Source: Umezawaea sp042738955 (lineage in GTDB: Bacteria; Actinomycetota; Actinomycetes; Mycobacteriales; Pseudonocardiaceae). Taken from it: a stretch of DNA of 64,000 bases. Shown piece by piece: positions 1-7,643 of the stretch (positions are counted from its first letter, which is position 1; each line of letters opens with the position of its first letter). Where the stretch lies: NCBI RefSeq assembly GCF_042738955.1, contig NZ_JBHYHC010000026.1, forward strand, positions 1 through 64,000. Direction: 5' to 3'. The notes under the pieces were generated by a model that saw nothing but the letters and a program-made list of their open reading frames with translations, made no database searches and was not told the origin of the DNA. Both the position numbers and the translations under genes were made by a program.

Positions 1-647
1 GGGGGGGCGTGCGCCGCGACGTCGGCGGGTTTGGTCCGGGCCCCGGGCGCGCCCGGCTCGTCGGCCCGCGACCGCAGCGACAGCCCGCCGAGCAGGCACC
101 ACTCCCCCGGCAGGCGCATGCCCGCCAGGTAGCTCGACCACAGCAGGCCCAGCACCGTCCCACGCCCCAGCGCGGCCGTGGCGTGCGGGAACCGGTGCTC
201 CAGGGCGGGCAGGCCGCCGGGCCCGTACTCGCCGGAGACGCCGACGCCGGGGGCGAGGTCGGCGGTGGTCCTCGACTCGGCGGCGGCGAGCGGGGCGACC
301 GCCGTCGGGCACAGGTCGGCCACCGGGCCCGTGCTCCACCACGCCGACAGGCAGACCCGGCTCCCGTCGAGCACCCGGAGCGCCTCGGCCTCGAGTTCCA
401 CGCGGTAGTCGACCCCCGGCCGCACCGGACCGCGGAACTCGACGTCCAGGACGGCGACGCCCGACCACCGCGGGCGCGCTTCATCCAGCGCGGCGATCAG
501 CGCGAGCACGCCGTGCGCGACGATCCCGCCGAACGGCGTGGCACGGGCGTGCTCGGCCGACCCGTGCAGCGGATTGGCGTCCCCGCTGACCTGCGCGAAC
601 AGTTCGACATCGGCTCCCGACAGCAGCACGTGAATTCTCCTTGCCAT
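1..647 (-). CDS. MaoC-like (R)-hydratase/dehydratase, partial
   Basis: The - strand frame stays open from 647 to the window edge, so the C-terminus is missing. The product begins MARRIHVLLSGADVELFAQV and continues with SGDANPLH at about residues 21-28. That is the hydratase-2 signature, with the Asp and His expected to be catalytic; GGIVAHG follows. This is the hot-dog fold of MaoC/enoyl-CoA hydratase 2 proteins. About 200 residues are visible and a second hot-dog unit could lie beyond the edge. The ATG at 647 is chosen because it keeps the usual N-terminal strand. A GTG at 629 with AAGGAG seven bases upstream is an equally credible start. It is divergent from the ACP-fkbH pair, so it probably acts on an acyl-CoA or acyl-ACP intermediate of the same pathway; the substrate is inferred only. 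Confidence 0.75.
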   Translation of the reverse strand, partial: MARRIHVLLSGADVELFAQVSGDANPLHGSAEHARATPFGGIVAHGVLALIAALDEARPRWSGVAVLDVEFRGPVRPGVDYRVELEAEALRVLDGSRVCLSAWWSTGPVADLCPTAVAPLAAAESRTTADLAPGVGVSGEYGPGGLPALEHRFPHATAALGRGTVLGLLWSSYLAGMRLPGEWCLLGGLSLRSRADEPGAPGARTKPADVAAHAP

Positions 648-825
648 CCGACGGCGCGACAGTGCACTCCAATGCGTACTCCTGGCCGAACCGCACCGGC
701 AATGGTTGCGGTCGCCACACGTCCTCCCTAGACTTGAATTCATCCACCGCAGCGCGTCTATTCGCGCAATTCGATTCCCGATTCACGTGAATGTGTCCGT
801 GTCCGGTCGACATGAGGGTGCACAG
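648..825. promoter_or_regulatory. Divergent promoter region with a 12-bp palindrome
   Basis: This 178-base gap separates the MaoC-like gene (-) from the ACP gene (+) and must hold both promoters. The perfect palindrome ATTCACGTGAAT lies at 781-792, 34 bases before the ACP start. CACGTGAATTC at 627-637 repeats most of the motif next to the other start. A shared operator is plausible; the regulator is unknown. Confidence 0.4.
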
Positions 826-1089
826 GTGACGGACGAGAGAATTCAGGCAGTTTCCGACGAACGGGCCGAGAGCACGGTGATCGAGGCGTTCCGCCACGTG
901 CTGGGTGTGCCGGAGGTCGACCGCGACGCGCCGTTCGGGGCGCTGGGCGGCGACTCGCTGCGCGCGGTCCGCGTGCTGTCGCGGGTGTGGCGTGAACTGG
1001 GCGTGGAACTGCCCGTGCACGCCCTGCGCGACACGACCACCGCCGCCGAGGTCGCCGCTGCGGTGCGCGAGCAAGGCCGGGCGACGTGA
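826..1089 (+). CDS. Acyl carrier protein (FkbJ-type)
   Basis: This 87-residue protein carries the phosphopantetheine attachment motif GGDSL, with Ser44 as the expected modified residue, in a normal-length ACP fold. The GTG at 826 is chosen because it gives a standard ACP N-terminus; the frame is open further upstream but that part is not ACP-like. Its stop overlaps the fkbH-like start by four bases (GTGA), so the two are translationally coupled. In known FkbH systems (FK520, ansamitocin) the discrete ACP receives a glyceryl unit made from 1,3-bisphosphoglycerate. By analogy this ACP should carry that C3 unit. No methoxymalonyl oxidoreductases are visible inside the window, so the final extender unit cannot be named. 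Confidence 0.9.
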   Translation: MTDERIQAVSDERAESTVIEAFRHVLGVPEVDRDAPFGALGGDSLRAVRVLSRVWRELGVELPVHALRDTTTAAEVAAAVREQGRAT

Positions 1090-2666
1090 CCGCCGGGATC
1101 GTGGTGGCGGCGACGTTCACCGCCGACGGGATCGTCGCGCGGGCGGCGCTGCTGGCCGCGCCGCTCGGGCGCGAGGTCACGGCCGCGCCGTACGGGCAGG
1201 TGGTGGAGCCGTTGCTCGACCCCGCGGGTCCGCTGCTGGGCAACACCGGGGTGAACGCCCTGCTGCTGCGCGTGGAGGACCTCGGCGACGACCTGCTCGC
1301 GGAAGTGCTGTCCGCGCTGGGCTCCGCGTCCGGTCGCGGCACCGCGACCTGGCTGGTCGCCACCACTCCCCCTTCCCCGCGCGCCGTGGCCGACCCGGCG
1401 ACCCGAGACCGGGTCGCCGCCGCGACCGAACGCGTCGCCGCCGCCGTGTCGGCGCTCCCCAGCGTGCACGCGGTGCCGGTGGACGACCTCGCCGAGCACT
1501 ACGGCGTGCCGGAGGTCCACGACGAGTACGCGGAGCGGGTCGCGCACCTGCCCTACACCGACGAGTTCTCCGACGCGCTGGCCGACCGCGTGGTGCGCTT
1601 GGCGGCGGCGACCTGGCGCAAGCCGCGCAAGGTCGTCGTCCTCGACTGCGACAACACGCTGTGGACCGGCGTGTGCGGCGAGGACGGCCCGCTCGGGGTC
1701 GAGGTCGACGCGGGGCACCGGCGCGTGCAGGAGTTCCTGCTCGACCAGCGGTCGCGGGGCAAGCTGCTGTGCCTGTGCAGCCGCAACGAGGACGCCGACG
1801 TGCGCGCCGTGTTCGAGCAGAACCCCGGAATGGGGTTGTCGCTGCGGGACGTCACCGCGCGCCGCGTGGGCTGGGGCGCGAAGCCAGACCTCCTGCTGGA
1901 GCTGTCCGCCGAGCTGGGTCTGGCACCCGACTCGTTCGTGTTCGTGGACGACGACCCGGTGGAGTGTGCGTCGGTGCGCGCCCGACTGCCTGAAGTCGCG
2001 GTGGTCGAGGTTGACCGGGACGGCGCGCGGGCGTGGCGGCAACTGCTAGCCGAGCCCGCATTCGACCAGTTGGCCGTGACCGAAGAGGATCGGCTGCGCT
2101 CGGACTGGTACGCGGCGGAGGGCGAGCGCCGCGCGCTTCGACAATCCACTGTGGACTACGAGGACTTCCTGGCGCGCTGTGGGATCGAGGTCTCGCTCGA
2201 ACCGATCGACGACCGCTCGCTGGAACGTGCGGCGCAGTTGACCTTCCGGACGACCCAGTTCACCACGACCGGCGCCGTGCGCACCGCGCCCGAACTGCGA
2301 GCGTTCCTCGACGGGGGCGGGCTTGGCCGGGTGGTGCGCGTCCGCGACGCCTTCGGCGACTACGGCGTAGTCGGCTTGGCGCTCGCCGAAGCCAAGGGCG
2401 ACGTGCTGAACGTGCCGGTGTTCCTGATGAGCTGCCGGATGCTCAACCGCCGCGTGGAAACCGACGTGCTCGCGCGCCTGTGCGACGAAGCGCGGGCGGC
2501 GGGCTGTGCCACCGTCCGCCTGCGACACCGGCCCACCCGCCGCAACGCGCCCGCGCGCCGGTTCCTGGAACAGGTTTCGGGGGTACCAATCGGCCCCGAG
2601 GACCCGCCCGGCTCGGTCGACGTCGCCCCGGCGGCTTGGCCCTCCATCCCGGTCCGCTCTCCGTGA
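1086..2666 (+). CDS. FkbH-like HAD-family glyceryl transferase/phosphatase
   Basis: This 526-residue protein has the HAD motif LDCDNTLW, with Asp187, Asp189 and Thr191 forming the DxDxT nucleophile loop. A second acidic motif, VFVDDDPVEC, follows, then a C-terminal GNAT-like region (LTFRTTQF, then FGDYGVVGLALAE). This is the layout of long FkbH proteins, which dephosphorylate 1,3-bisphosphoglycerate and load the glyceryl group onto an ACP. The GTG start overlaps the ACP stop by four bases. With the MaoC-like gene next door, this suggests a glycerate- or lactate-type starter or extender for a polyketide or hybrid pathway. The enzyme family is clear from the sequence; the metabolite is unknown because the cluster continues past the left edge. 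Confidence 0.9.
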   Translation: MTAGIVVAATFTADGIVARAALLAAPLGREVTAAPYGQVVEPLLDPAGPLLGNTGVNALLLRVEDLGDDLLAEVLSALGSASGRGTATWLVATTPPSPRAVADPATRDRVAAATERVAAAVSALPSVHAVPVDDLAEHYGVPEVHDEYAERVAHLPYTDEFSDALADRVVRLAAATWRKPRKVVVLDCDNTLWTGVCGEDGPLGVEVDAGHRRVQEFLLDQRSRGKLLCLCSRNEDADVRAVFEQNPGMGLSLRDVTARRVGWGAKPDLLLELSAELGLAPDSFVFVDDDPVECASVRARLPEVAVVEVDRDGARAWRQLLAEPAFDQLAVTEEDRLRSDWYAAEGERRALRQSTVDYEDFLARCGIEVSLEPIDDRSLERAAQLTFRTTQFTTTGAVRTAPELRAFLDGGGLGRVVRVRDAFGDYGVVGLALAEAKGDVLNVPVFLMSCRMLNRRVETDVLARLCDEARAAGCATVRLRHRPTRRNAPARRFLEQVSGVPIGPEDPPGSVDVAPAAWPSIPVRSP

Positions 2667-2703
2667 CCGCTCCTGACACCACGACCAACGAGGGGAATCC
2701 CGC

Positions 2704-4299
2704 GTGCCGCACTCCCAGCGCCTGACCAGGTCCGCCAAGTGGAGAAGATGGGGGGCCGTCATAGCGGTGAGCGTCCTGACCGCCGCCGTGCCGCTCGCGC
2801 CGAGCGCGGCCATGGCGAATGGGTCGCCGCGGCCCGCCGACTGGCCCAGCGCCGGGCAGAACAACCACAACACCCGACACTCCGCGTCCGAGCGGGAGAT
2901 CAGCCCGCGCAACGTCAACCTCCTCAGTCCTAAGTGGACATTTACCACCGAGGGCGACGTGTCGGCCACGCCCACCGTCGTCGACGGCACCGTCTACGTG
3001 CCAGACTGGGGCGGCAAGCTCTGGGCGGTCGACGCGCGCAGCGGAGAAAAGGTCTGGGGCCGCAACATCGGCGAGTACACAGGGGTGCCGGGGGACGTGT
3101 CCCGCACCAGCCCGGCGTACTGGAACGGTGACCTGTTCTTCGGCACCAACCTGCTCACCGCGGACACCCGCAAGGGCGCACAGATCGCGTCGGTGAACGC
3201 GCGCACGGGCGACCGCAACTGGGTGGCCGTGGTCGACGACGACCCGACCGCCATCATCACCGGGGCGCCGACGGTCGACGACGGCGTGCTGTACGTGGGC
3301 GTGTCGTCCAAGGCGTCGATCATCGCGGAGCCGATGACGTTCCGCGGCTCGGTCGTAGCGCTCGATGCGGCCACCGGCCGCCTGCTGTGGCGGACGCATA
3401 CCGTGCCCGAGGGCTACACCGGCGGAGCGGTGTGGGGCAGCCAACCGGTGGTCGACCGCAAGCGCGGCCTGGTCTACGTGGGCACGGGGCAGAACTACTC
3501 GGTGCCCGCGGGCGTGTGCGAGCAGCCCAAGCAGACCGACTGCTCGCCGCCGTCACCCGACGACCACTTCGACAGCGTCCTGGGCTTGGACCTGCGCACC
3601 GGCGCGCTGCGCTGGGCCACGCACACGCTGACCGCCGACACATGGACGATCTTCCAGCCCGACCGCGGCCCGGACTTCGACTTTGGCGCGGGCCCGAACC
3701 TGTATACGACCGTGCGCGACGGGCGGCACGTCGACCTGCTGGGCATCGGCCAGAAGAGCGGCGTCTACTGGGCGCTGAACCCAACCACCGGCGAGGTCGT
3801 CTGGCGCACGCAAGCCGGGCCAGGCGGCCCGCTCGGCGGCATCCAATGGGGCACGTCGACCGACGGCAGGCAAATCTACGCGGGGATTGGCAACGGCGAC
3901 CACGTGCCGTGGACCCTGACAGCCGCCGACGGCAGCACCTCCACCACGACCGGCGGCGGGTTCGTCGCGCTCGACGCGGCCACCGGAAAGATCGCGTGGC
4001 AGGTGGCCGACCCACAATCGCACACCGGTAACTGGTTAGATGACGCGTTCGTCAGCAGCGCCAACGGCGTGGTGTTCGGCGGGTCGTCCGCACCGACCGG
4101 CCCGAACATGTACGCGTTCGACGCCATAACTGGTCGACTGCGGTGGAGCTTCGCAAGCGGCGGCTCGGTATTTAGTGGCGCGGCCGTCGTCAACGGCACT
4201 GTGTACTGGGGTTCGGGTTACTACTACGCGAACGTCTGCCCTAACGGCTGCCCCGGCCACAACAACAAACTCTATGCTTTCAGCGTAGGCGGGAGATGA
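2704..4299 (+). CDS. Secreted PQQ-type beta-propeller protein
   Basis: This 531-residue protein starts with a typical Sec signal: basic residues, a hydrophobic stretch, then PSAAMANG near residue 39. The rest is a repeat-built beta-propeller with many blades of the type GTVYVPDWGGKLWAVDARSG. This is the pattern of PQQ-binding-like quinoprotein repeats, closest in feel to polyvinyl-alcohol-dehydrogenase-type proteins. No N-terminal haem CxxCH is present. A CPNGCPGHNN segment near the C-terminus could form a disulphide. The GTG at 2704 follows GAGGGG by seven bases and lies 37 bases after fkbH. It could be an exported oxidoreductase for the pathway product or simply a binding protein. Its final 28 bases overlap the convergent LmbU-type gene. 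Confidence 0.8.
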   Translation: MPHSQRLTRSAKWRRWGAVIAVSVLTAAVPLAPSAAMANGSPRPADWPSAGQNNHNTRHSASEREISPRNVNLLSPKWTFTTEGDVSATPTVVDGTVYVPDWGGKLWAVDARSGEKVWGRNIGEYTGVPGDVSRTSPAYWNGDLFFGTNLLTADTRKGAQIASVNARTGDRNWVAVVDDDPTAIITGAPTVDDGVLYVGVSSKASIIAEPMTFRGSVVALDAATGRLLWRTHTVPEGYTGGAVWGSQPVVDRKRGLVYVGTGQNYSVPAGVCEQPKQTDCSPPSPDDHFDSVLGLDLRTGALRWATHTLTADTWTIFQPDRGPDFDFGAGPNLYTTVRDGRHVDLLGIGQKSGVYWALNPTTGEVVWRTQAGPGGPLGGIQWGTSTDGRQIYAGIGNGDHVPWTLTAADGSTSTTTGGGFVALDAATGKIAWQVADPQSHTGNWLDDAFVSSANGVVFGGSSAPTGPNMYAFDAITGRLRWSFASGGSVFSGAAVVNGTVYWGSGYYYANVCPNGCPGHNNKLYAFSVGGR

Positions 4300-5000
4300 T
4301 GAGTATATGACAGGCTAGTGCGGTTTGCAGGCGACCAGTCCATAAGTCCAGCGCTCGCGGCGGGCTCAGCGGCGGCGGTCAACTCGCTACTCGCGGCCTT
4401 GTCCAGGCAACCAATCATCCAAGACTCCAAGCTGACGCCTGCATGATTCGCCGCGCGCATCCACCGGTCGACCTGCCTGCGATCGACCTTCAACGGCTGC
4501 ACCACCGGGCCAACGTCCACAGGTTTACCGCTCTGACGCGTGCACTGCACCTGTGTGCGCAACTCGTTGCGCGACCACCCTGCTCTCTCGGCAGCGGCAA
4601 GCAGGCGGTCTTGCTCGCACGGGGCTAACGACGCTACTTCAGCGTGGTGCTGGAAGCTCAGATTCTCCCGACGCCGCTCAATCGGAAACCGGCGTGCTAC
4701 CCAGGCGTAGTTACGCACAGTCTGGTATTCAAGCCCAACAGCTTTGGCGGCTTCCCGATACTGGTCGGCGTACCTGACTTGCCCGCAAGCTAGCCAATCA
4801 CCGGTAAACCATGCAGACGAATTGGCGATCCTAGCCACCTTCTGCCCCGCCCGAATCCACGCTGAGTACGATAAGTTGTCCGGAAAGTGCAATCCGACAT
4901 TAGTGGCGATTACCTTCCCAGTGAAGGTAATCGCATGTTCTTGAGAACCCCTAACACCAACCGCACTGCGTGCAACAGTGCTTCGTCTAGCACGCGTCAT
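4272..5000 (-). CDS. LmbU-family transcriptional regulator
   Basis: This 242-residue protein has the family core WFTGDWLACGQVRY, then VGLEYQTVRNYAWVARRF at about residues 88-105. That helix-turn-helix-like segment is shared by LmbU (lincomycin), NovE and HmtD. Members act as cluster-situated activators or repressors. The N-terminal 30 residues are basic and the last 30 look disordered. The ATG at 5000 has a G-rich site about ten bases upstream. Base composition is lower in GC than in the fkbH region and many rarer codons occur, which hints at a separate origin. It overlaps the convergent propeller gene by 28 bases. It is probably the pathway regulator of the biosynthetic locus at the left edge; target promoters are unknown. 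Confidence 0.85.
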   Translation of the reverse strand: MTRARRSTVARSAVGVRGSQEHAITFTGKVIATNVGLHFPDNLSYSAWIRAGQKVARIANSSAWFTGDWLACGQVRYADQYREAAKAVGLEYQTVRNYAWVARRFPIERRRENLSFQHHAEVASLAPCEQDRLLAAAERAGWSRNELRTQVQCTRQSGKPVDVGPVVQPLKVDRRQVDRWMRAANHAGVSLESWMIGCLDKAASSELTAAAEPAASAGLMDWSPANRTSLSYTHHLPPTLKA

Positions 5001-5569
5001 CAGCTTGCGACCCCCTCATGAGTAAGTGTCATCACCTTGCTGCCACATCACCCATCCTAAGTTCAGCCCATAAATCAGCTACCACCAGTCGGATGAGGCG
5101 GACAACAGATGCCTGCCAAAATCATGACACCGCGCAACATCGTAATCAAAACGAGACAAGCGCGCATGTTTAAACCGCACTATTGCGGACATTGCCGAAG
5201 GAACTCAATCAGGAAACGATGCCGGCAAATTCCACGAAATCCGCAGCCGCCGAGCCAGCCCTATCCTCTCAAACGACTTACACCGTAAACCTTTTAATAG
5301 CCACTCGAATGGTTAAGTAGGATTCCTCTATCCGCCGGGAACATGATCGACGCCTCGGTCACTGCGGCGCTCTGGCATGCCCCGCTTGCCGCCTTATCGC
5401 GATCGAAATCCATCCAGCGCCTAACCCCCTACGCCACACTGCCGACCAAGAAGGCTAAACCGACCTATGAGAGGCCGTACTCGAGCCACGCCACAACGCA
5501 CGATTGCGGCCAACTCGACTCGAGATCAGTCGAATATCCTGTCATCAGTGTAAGTGCTCCTATGAGAAT
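5001..5569. other. Gene-free AT-richer stretch
   Basis: No convincing coding frame, hairpin or RNA gene is seen here. The stretch is AT-richer than the flanks, presumably holds the promoter of the LmbU-family gene, and ends at the transposase relic. It looks like degraded accessory DNA. Confidence 0.5.
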
Positions 5570-6032
5570 TAGTGGAGTCGTCGGTAGCAGATCAGGGCGC
5601 AGGCCAGGCTCAGGAAGGTCTCGTGGATGTCGGCTCGTCGTTCTCAGCGGATTCGGAGGCGGCGGAACTGGTGCAGCCAGGAGTTGCTGCGTTCCACGGC
5701 CCAGCGGATGGCGCCCAGGCTGGATCCGTGGCCTGTGCCTTGTCAGGCCGGATCAAGATGATCCCGAGTCACCGCAACGCTGCGCGGTAGCGCGACTGTC
5801 GTGGGCGAGGTCGCCGAATACCGTCTCGGGGCGTTGGCGGGGGCGACCACGCTTGTCTCGAATCGGTGGGATCGCGTGCACCAGCGACAGGAGTCGGGTG
5901 ACATCAGCGGTGTTGCAGCCGGTCAGGATAACGGCCGACGGTATGCCGCCGCCATCGGTGATCAGGTGGTGTTTCAAGCCCGCGGGTGTGCGGTCGACCG
6001 GGGCTCGGCCCGGTGCACGGCCCCCTTTTAAC
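5570..6032 (-). pseudogene. IS5-type DDE transposase remnant
   Basis: Two - strand pieces in different frames together read as the second half of an IS5-group transposase. The upstream piece (about 6025-5753) gives APVDRTPAGLKHHLITDG, then IPPIRDKRGRPRQRPE, the typical DDE core. The frame breaks near 5750. The downstream piece includes ADIHETFLSLACALICYRRL, the characteristic C-terminus. The N-terminal half is missing and no intact inverted repeats were found, so the copy is dead. It marks a past insertion at the left side of the defence-like island. Confidence 0.75.
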
Positions 6033-6067
6033 GCCCGCGCGTTCGCTCGGATCGGTGGAACGGGGGA

Positions 6068-6280
6068 CTAGCCGCTAAGCGAGCACCGCCAACTCCACTC
6101 GGCGGAGAACCCACCGCGCCAGCCACCGAACTCGTCGCCCACCAACACCAGGTCGTCAGCGTAGAGCTCGTTCTCTCTGATCCAGTCAACATCGTCCAAG
6201 AGCAGCGACTCCAGGGTGATCCGGCTCGGCCATCGAGAGCGCATGGAACGGGCTGCCCGAGGATCAACACTCGCGATCAT
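6068..6280 (-). CDS. Short hypothetical ORF beside the IS relic
   Basis: This is a 70-residue open frame starting ATG at 6280. It reads like real protein in its middle (LESLLLDDVDWIRENELYAD, then VLVGDEFGGWRGGFSAEW) and ends just before the transposase remnant. I do not recognise a family. No good ribosome site is visible. It may be the C-terminally truncated remains of a gene cut by the insertion element. Confidence 0.3.
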   Translation of the reverse strand: MIASVDPRAARSMRSRWPSRITLESLLLDDVDWIRENELYADDLVLVGDEFGGWRGGFSAEWSWRCSLSG

Positions 6281-6436
6281 TGCGGCTAACCCGAACCACG
6301 GTCGAGACAGGGAATTAGAACAGCGAGACCTTGGCCGACATGCTCGGGGCCCGCCAGCACCAGCTGGATGATGCTCGTGACTGCCTTTCGCCCACGCCCA
6401 AAGGCGAAATCACCAAAGAGCAAGCTTTACAGTATT

Positions 6437-7453
6437 CTAGATATCCAATCGAAAGTCTTCAATCTTCTGCTGCATTAACAACTCAGACTTATCACCTTCC
6501 GACCGATTGGTTAACATTTGAACAAGATCAGAGTCGTCCAGGACGAGGATCATCTTGTCGTGCATCATCCACTGCTCGCGCCGCACATACAGAGCCGACT
6601 TATCTCCTCCTGTGCGAGTTACGATTATTCCGAACAGACCCGTGCCGTGACGGGACAAGTAATTTGCCATTTGAAGAACTTGATTCTTGCTCACATTACC
6701 AGCGAAGTTCTTCGCGTCAATGACGATATGATCCGCCCGGTACGCCTGGCGCAGATGGTACCAAAAACCTTCCGTACTGTAATTCGGCATGATTATGTCA
6801 CGCCGGTTGATCTTGGCTGCATTCGAGACCTCCCATCTGCCCCTGGTGAGCGGAGGACTGAAGAGATGGTCCAGGATGTCGAGACAGACTCGCTGGTAAG
6901 GATTCCAGTGGCTGCGACCGGCCGGAATCTGCTGTAGCCTGGTCACGAGTTCCTGCTCAGCGCTTTGCAGGATGTCAAGCTTCCTCCCGTCGCTCTCAAC
7001 CTGGCCTTCACGGCTGAGGTCGACGTGCCCCAAGATCTCCTGCACGCGTGCACCCAGACCGACACGCTCGGCTGACTCAGCTATCCAGTACCGGTCGTAT
7101 CCCCTCACCCCTTGATCGGCGAGATAGCTCAAGCTCGGACGCGATAACACACCTGGGGTGGCAAGCGCCAGTTGTGGACGGCGCCGAAAGTGCTTCATAT
7201 ACTCCTCGCCGTACCGACGAAGCTGTTCGACAGCTTCCTGAAGCCGAGTATGAGTTTGCGGCGGGTTGTTCTTGACCTCAATCAGCAGGTCAGGGGTGCC
7301 GCGACGCTCATCACCACGAACCAACAGGTCGACGCTTCGGCGCGTGCTGGTGCGAAACTCAGCGATCACCACCGAGCCACTCGCCTCGAATACTTCGACC
7401 AGGAAGTTGATGAGCTCGGACTCGGTGACCAGTGGACTGTAGCGCGACCCCAT
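6437..7453 (-). CDS. Two-domain PD-(D/E)XK restriction-like nuclease
   Basis: This 338-residue protein appears to contain two complete nuclease-type active sites. The N-terminal domain has VDLLV (Asp42), then PDLLIEVKNN (Glu59, Lys61). The C-terminal domain has RRDIIMPN (Asp219), then VIDAKN (Asp246, Lys248), followed by a strand LFGIIVTRTG typical of Mrr/REase-like folds. Such proteins act on DNA in restriction or abortive defence. The gene is AT-richer than its neighbours and lies 190 bases from, and divergent to, the GHKL-nuclease gene, suggesting co-regulation. No methyltransferase partner is adjacent. The two nuclease folds are supported by motifs; the substrate and any link to the neighbour are inferred. 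Confidence 0.7.
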   Translation of the reverse strand: MGSRYSPLVTESELINFLVEVFEASGSVVIAEFRTSTRRSVDLLVRGDERRGTPDLLIEVKNNPPQTHTRLQEAVEQLRRYGEEYMKHFRRRPQLALATPGVLSRPSLSYLADQGVRGYDRYWIAESAERVGLGARVQEILGHVDLSREGQVESDGRKLDILQSAEQELVTRLQQIPAGRSHWNPYQRVCLDILDHLFSPPLTRGRWEVSNAAKINRRDIIMPNYSTEGFWYHLRQAYRADHIVIDAKNFAGNVSKNQVLQMANYLSRHGTGLFGIIVTRTGGDKSALYVRREQWMMHDKMILVLDDSDLVQMLTNRSEGDKSELLMQQKIEDFRLDI

Positions 7454-7643
7454 GGTGGCTTGACTCCCTGACCGCTGTAGAACCTTGATGTGTGGAGCCG
7501 AACGCTACCAACGAAACTTTGTCGACATCGGGTCCTTGAACACAATCGTGTTCGAGGTACGGACACTGTGCAACCGGTGTGCACGGAAGCTGCCGATTTC
7601 GCATCGACGGCAGTCCGGCAGCGTCGTCCCTGATCCGTAAGCT

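Noticed and set aside
9..731. 240-residue Arg/Pro-rich + strand open frame
   Set aside because: It is antisense to the MaoC-like gene, which has clear family motifs; the composition is that of a high-GC shadow frame.
843..2042. Long - strand open frame opposite fkbH
   Set aside because: No family motif; produced by the GC bias of the FkbH codons on the other strand.
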